From assembly GCF_041146395.1 (NCBI RefSeq), contig NC_090989.1:173817501-173881500 (forward strand): 64,000 nucleotides of DNA, in the 5' to 3' direction. Source of the stretch: Eulemur rufifrons. Taxonomy: Eukaryota; Chordata; Mammalia; Primates; Lemuridae. The notes under the pieces are model-generated. The model made no database searches, was not told the origin of the DNA, and saw only the letters and a program-made list of their open reading frames with translations. How positions within the stretch are numbered: the stretch's first letter is position 1; every line of letters starts with the position of its first letter. Position numbers and translations under genes: made by a program. Shown here piece after piece: positions 60,066 to 64,000 of this stretch.

Positions 60066-60264
60066 CTGCTCTATCACACTCTCTCTCCACATCTTTCATG
60101 TGTCTGCTGGATGACAAAAGCACGGTGTCCACTGCCCTGTGTAAGGAACTAGTTAAATCCTTTACTTCTTTAGCTAGTGTTAACAAAGACTACACAGCTG
60201 ATGTCAACTCAGACCACAAGGGTAGAAAAAAGAAAAATAAAGAGATTCCTCCTCGTTGTCTACA

Positions 60265-60470
60265 ATAGCTATTAATACTATGTATTGAGTGCCCACCATA
60301 AGCCATACAGTGTGCCAGGCACGACATTGACATTGCTGCTAATGCTCCTAGGAACTCTGAAAACAATATGGATGTTATTATACCATAAAGATGAGGAAAC
60401 TGAGTCAGAGAAATAAGATACCTTGTCTGAGGTCACATACAGCTAGTAAATTCTCAGATGCCATGGCCCC
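60265..60470 (-). repeat. MIR SINE
   Basis: TACTATGTATTGAGTGCCCA, ACAGTGTGCCAGGCACGACA, GATGAGGAAACTGAGTCAGA, CTGAGGTCACATACAGCTAG. Confidence 0.9.
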
Positions 60471-60829
60471 ATGCATACTGACTTTCTCTCTGCAACAAGC
60501 AGCATTATAAACCAAAAAAATATGCATCTATTTGAAAACCCCAGAGCCCAGGAATAGAAACAAAGTGGACAGTACTTGGAAGGAAACTAAAGAGAGAAAG
60601 AAACGAAAAATGAGCTAAGAGCGTTAGGAAAATCTATTCTACAGTAACTCTTAACATACATGAGAGATACATGTTAAGATCTTTGAATATACCAAATATG
60701 CAAATAGAATTAGGCCATATATTTTCACCCATCAAATTCAGTAAAAGATACTCGTGATATTGGGTATCTGAGAACGAACAAAGATGTTCAAGATCTCAAT
60801 GAGTTAGGGTGGATGAGTTTTGATCTCCC

Positions 60830-60888
60830 CACTGTATTAGTTTTCTACGGCTGCCATAACAAAATACAATGGACTGGGTGGCTTAAAG
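60830..60888 (-). mobile_element. MaLR LTR terminal fragment
   Basis: TGTATTAGTTTTCTACGGCT, GCCATAACAAAATACAATGG and ACTGGGTGGCTTAAA are the reverse of an MLT1/MST 3' end; the rest is missing after the adjoining hAT element. Confidence 0.75.
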
Positions 60889-60890
60889 TC

Positions 60891-61214
60891 CAGTGGTCCT
60901 CAACCTTTTTGGCAGCTGGGACCAGTTCCATGGAAGACAATTTTTCCATGTGGGCAGGGGGATGGTGGACAGGCAGAGCTCAGGCAGTGATGTGAGTGAT
61001 GGGGAGCAGCTGCAAATACAGATGAAGCTTTGCTAGTTTGCCCGCTGCTCACCTTCTGCTGTGTGCCCCACCCCCACCCCGGTTCCTAAGTTACATGGAA
61101 GACAATTATTCTATAGATGGAGTGGGGTGGGCAGAGATGGCAGAGCTCTGCAGCCGGGTACCTAACAGATCTGGGACTGGTACTGGTCTGTGGATCGAGG
61201 GTTGGGGATCACAG
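60891..61214. mobile_element. MER1-like hAT-Charlie MITE
   Basis: CAGTGGTCCTCAACCTTTTT, TTCCATGGAAGACAATTTTT, GGCAGAGCTCAGGCAGTGAT, CAAATACAGATGAAGCTTTG, GACTGGTACTGGTCTGTGGA and the end TTGGGGATCACAG. Both ends are present; at 324 bases the length fits the MER1B group. Name from memory. Confidence 0.85.
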
Positions 61215-61385
61215 GTTTAAAGGGTATAGAATTTCAGTTTGGAATGATGAAAAAGTTCTGGAGATGGATGGTGGTGATGGCTGTACAACACTGTGAATAT
61301 ACGTAGTGCCACTGAATTGCACACTCTAAAATGGTTAAAATGGTAAATTTTATGTTATATATATTTCACCACAATAAAAAAATGC
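61215..61385 (+). mobile_element. L1 3' end
   Basis: AAAAAGTTCTGGAGATGGAT, GGTGGTGATGGCTGTACAAC, GTGCCACTGAATTGCACACT and an ATATTTCACCACAATAAAAA end. Confidence 0.9.
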
Positions 61386-61964
61386 TCAGGAAAATAAAGT
61401 ATAGAAGCAAAATCGCAGGGATGGAGATGAGGAGGACTTAAATTATTTAGACATCAGTTGAATATGTCATTCTGCTAAAAAATCTAGCAGCTGACAAATT
61501 CCTGGCTTGCTTAGGTGACAATTTCAAAACTTGGAAGGCAGAGGATACTACACGGGGAAGTGTTTTTCTAGAAAGAACTTTTTGGGCGATAGAGAAATGA
61601 AGCAAAGAAGTGGTGGCATGCTCTTGGAATTCAAGGCAGTCGAGGCAGGGAGGCTGGGGTCTTAGTTTGGCCTCTCTCTGGTCCCAGCACTGCCTGGCAC
61701 TGCCCCACCTCCATCCCTGCCCTTCTGCTCACTCCCTTCACTGTCCATTCGGCAGCCAAAGTGTGGGTAAAAATATGGAAATGCACACACACACAAAAAT
61801 GCACCAAACTCCTATCCGTGTGCCTATCACTCCAAAGGAACAGATGTTGTTTTTCATATTTATTTCACATCCTGCCTTTACTCTCTTAAGTGATAGAACC
61901 ACACAGAGTTGAAATCCCCTATGTTACTTCCTCTAGTCCAATTCTTCCTTTATCTTCATAGGCA
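61386..61964. other. Non-coding DNA, with L1-like debris
   Basis: 61760-61860 looks like a decayed reverse L1 segment. No gene was recognised. Confidence 0.3.
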
Positions 61965-62790
61965 ACTGTTACAGCCTTACCAGGTTTGTTGCCGGCTGCT
62001 CAAGAGGAAGCCAACACACTGAGACAGCAGGGGTTACAGCAGAGACAGAGTAACATTGCAGGTGCCATTAGAGGAGGCGGGAGGAAGTTCTCAAATTCAT
62101 CTCCCAGAGAATTTGGGAGAAAGGTTTTTGTTTGGTGTTTTTGTTTTTTTTTCTTTTCTTTTCTTTTTTTTTTTTTTGAGGCAGAGTCTGTCTTTGTTGC
62201 CCAGACTAGAGTGTGTGCCGTGGTGTCAGCCTAGCTCACAGCAACCTCAAACTCCCAGGCTCAAGTGATCCTCCTGCCTCAGCCTCTCAAGTAGCTGGGA
62301 CTACAGGCATGTGCCACCATGCCCGGCTAATTTTTTCTATATATTTTTAGTTGTCCACATAATTTCTTTCTATTTTTAGTAGAGACGGGGTCTCACTCTT
62401 ACTCAGGCTGGAGAAAGGGTTTTTTAAGATAATTTGGCAGGCAAAAGGCTGGGCAATTGGGTCTGCTAACTGGCTGGGTTCGGGGCAGAACCATAGCAAT
62501 CTAGAAATTGTCTTCTTTGCTGACTCAGTTCTTGGGTAGGGGTGACAAGACCAGTTGAGTCAGTTCCTGGGTATGGGCCGCTGGTCTGGGTGGGTCGGCT
62601 GTTCCATCGGCATGCAGGGCCTGGAAGATACCTCAAAAACTAGCCTTAGGTTTCACAAGGATGATGTTATCTATGGGAGCAGTGAAGAAAGATAAGAATC
62701 TTTATGACCATCAGCTATATGACTCCTGAGTAGTAAGCAATTATAGGAAAGCAAGCTAGGGAACAATGGTTGGTTATATATATGTATTTC
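61965..62790 (+). mobile_element. LTR-like endogenous retroviral repeat, split by an Alu
   Basis: GTTGCCGGCTGCTCAAGAGG, AAGCCAACACACTGAGACAG on the left; AATTTGGCAGGCAAAAGGCT, GGGCAATTGGGTCTGCTAAC, GTTTCACAAGGATGATGTTA on the right. The halves meet at the duplicated GAGAAAGG-T-run around the Alu. Non-coding LTR-type sequence with no viral genes; family not fixed. Confidence 0.45.
62130..62409 (-). mobile_element. 5'-truncated strepsirrhine Alu with TSDs
   Basis: Long T/CTTTT tail, GAGGCAGAGTCTGTCTTTGT, GTCAGCCTAGCTCACAGCAA, linker TTAGTTGTCCACATAATTTC, then a partial left arm ending ACTCTTACTCAGGCTG. TSD GGAGAAAGGTTTTT at 62116-62129 recurs at 62410 with one extra G. Confidence 0.93.
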
Positions 62791-62899
62791 CCCACCACAG
62801 TTCCCACCTTGCAGGCCTTTATTAATTTTACAAATGGTGGTTTCACAACCACTGTTATGACTTTGGTAGATATCTACTTCATGTATGTGTGTGTCCAAA

Positions 62900-64000
62900 A
62901 CAATACAGCCTATGGTTCTGTAGTTCCTAAACTTTTTATAAAATGGATCATGCTGTATATTTCATTTTACTGAACAATTATTTTTGAAGCATTGTCATAA
63001 TTTTTGAGATCTAGGTCATTAACTGTTGTATAGTACTCTATTTTACGACCATATTATAGTTTAATTCTCCATTTCTGAGCTGATGGCTATTTGGGTCATG
63101 TCCAATTTTGGTCATAACAAAGGATTTGACAGTGCACATCCTTCGTTGCTCTCCTTCTGTAGACAGCCTCCCCCGTTCAGCTGCAAGGGTTGTTTGGGGC
63201 ACAACCTGCACACACACAAGTCTGTGACAGCGCTGAGCGCACACATGCAGGAACCTCTCCTGGACCTGGGTGGTCCAGCTCTCCTAGGTATTTGGAAACG
63301 TGGGAGAATCTTTTGTTGTGGTGGGGCAGGGATGCTAAATTTTCTACTGTGCATAAGAGTTCTGAATAAAAGAGACTTGTTCCACACAAAAGATCAAGAA
63401 TCTCTCCTTTAACGCTGCCTCTCATTTTTGTCTCGCAATAGAATCTTTGTGTTGTAGAATATGTGTTTATAAGTCTAACTAGGGAATGACAACTTGCTCT
63501 CCAAAGTGCCACCTGCCACAGTGGAGAGTGCCTGTTTACCTCAATTCCTTGCCAAGTCTCACTGTCAGCTTTTTGAATTTCTGCTACATTTATGGGCGTA
63601 AAATGCAACCTCATTGTGATTCTAAACTTGCATTTTTTGCTTTTATTAGTGATGCGGGGAAAACCTTTTCACATTTTTATTCTTCATTCATGTCTTCTCC
63701 CTGGGGAAGTGGCCTATTAATAAGGTGTCCATAGTTCTATTGGGTAGTTAAAATTTTCCTTTTTGATTTGTAGGATCTCACTAGATATTCTGAAAACTTG
63801 CTTAACTAACAGTTATTTGGGGCTGTAAATGTCTTCTACCAGTTTGTTGCTTGCCTTTTGACTTTATGGCACCATGTTATACAAAAGTTATACATTTTGA
63901 TATAGTTAAATCCATCCAATCTTGAGTGTGATTTTGTGTCTCTATTTTGTAAAATCTACTCTAGGCTAAAATGATAAAGATATCCTCTTTTTTCCACACC
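62900..64000 (-). mobile_element. Old L1 3' region, reverse, interrupted
   Basis: ATAAAATGGATCATGCTGTA, TTGGTCATAACAAAGGATTT, GGAATGACAACTTGCTCTCC, ATTCTGAAAACTTGCTTAAC, GTTGCTTGCCTTTTGACTTT follow L1ME-type reverse order. About 63165-63460 does not fit and may be an older insertion. It runs off the window end. Confidence 0.65.

Overview
This window is ordinary primate genomic DNA. The clearest clue to the species is the SINE content. Several dimeric Alu copies (26641-26996, 45331-45654, and the reverse-strand copies at 57015-57241 and 62130-62409) carry the linker segment with GAAAGAAATTA, GGACAACTAAAA and TATATA, and the GCTGTGAGCTAGRCTGA right-arm variant. From general knowledge these mark strepsirrhine (lemur/loris) Alus. 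MIR, L2, hAT-Charlie and MaLR relics make up the older mammalian background. Base composition is AT-rich and CpG-poor, except for one CpG island.

The only protein-coding feature I can support is the first coding exon of FRMD4B on the minus strand. Its 54 codons run from 17051 down to 16890 and end at a consensus splice donor. The exon sits in a CpG island (about 16830-17490) holding a GC box, a CCAAT-type motif and a short in-frame upstream ORF; a (CA)n tract adjoins it at 17495-17521. The gene reads leftward, so 1-16889 should be FRMD4B intron 1. The stretch from about 17500 to 64000 is 5' flank, or intron if a longer upstream-promoter isoform exists. In human the next gene in that direction is MITF (3p14.1, from memory).

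Layout: 1-16.8 kb is intron 1, with L1 3' ends, a ~1 kb ancient repeat (3.96-4.97 kb), L2 and many MIR fragments, one reverse-strand Alu and two hAT relics. 16.8-17.5 kb is the promoter and exon. 17.5-24.6 kb is mostly unique sequence with two small hAT elements. 24.6-28.1 kb is dense with repeats: two L1 3' ends in tandem, a monomeric Alu, a full strepsirrhine Alu with target-site duplications (TSDs), and an AluJ-type copy with TSDs. 28-64 kb mixes unique DNA with L2, MIR, MaLR LTRs, hAT elements (one with a nested Alu monomer), Alus (one trimeric) and L1 fragments.

No tRNA, rRNA, CRISPR, operon or intact transposon gene was recognised. Nearly all other open frames are short, lack a recognisable domain or lie across repeats. 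Repeat family names come from recognition of consensus features, not a database search, and repeat edges are approximate by 5-30 bases. I did not find an undescribed biological system. The most useful leads are the FRMD4B promoter/uORF architecture, two CpG-rich patches outside the island, a Tigger-like coding remnant, the trimeric Alu and a G/C hairpin.
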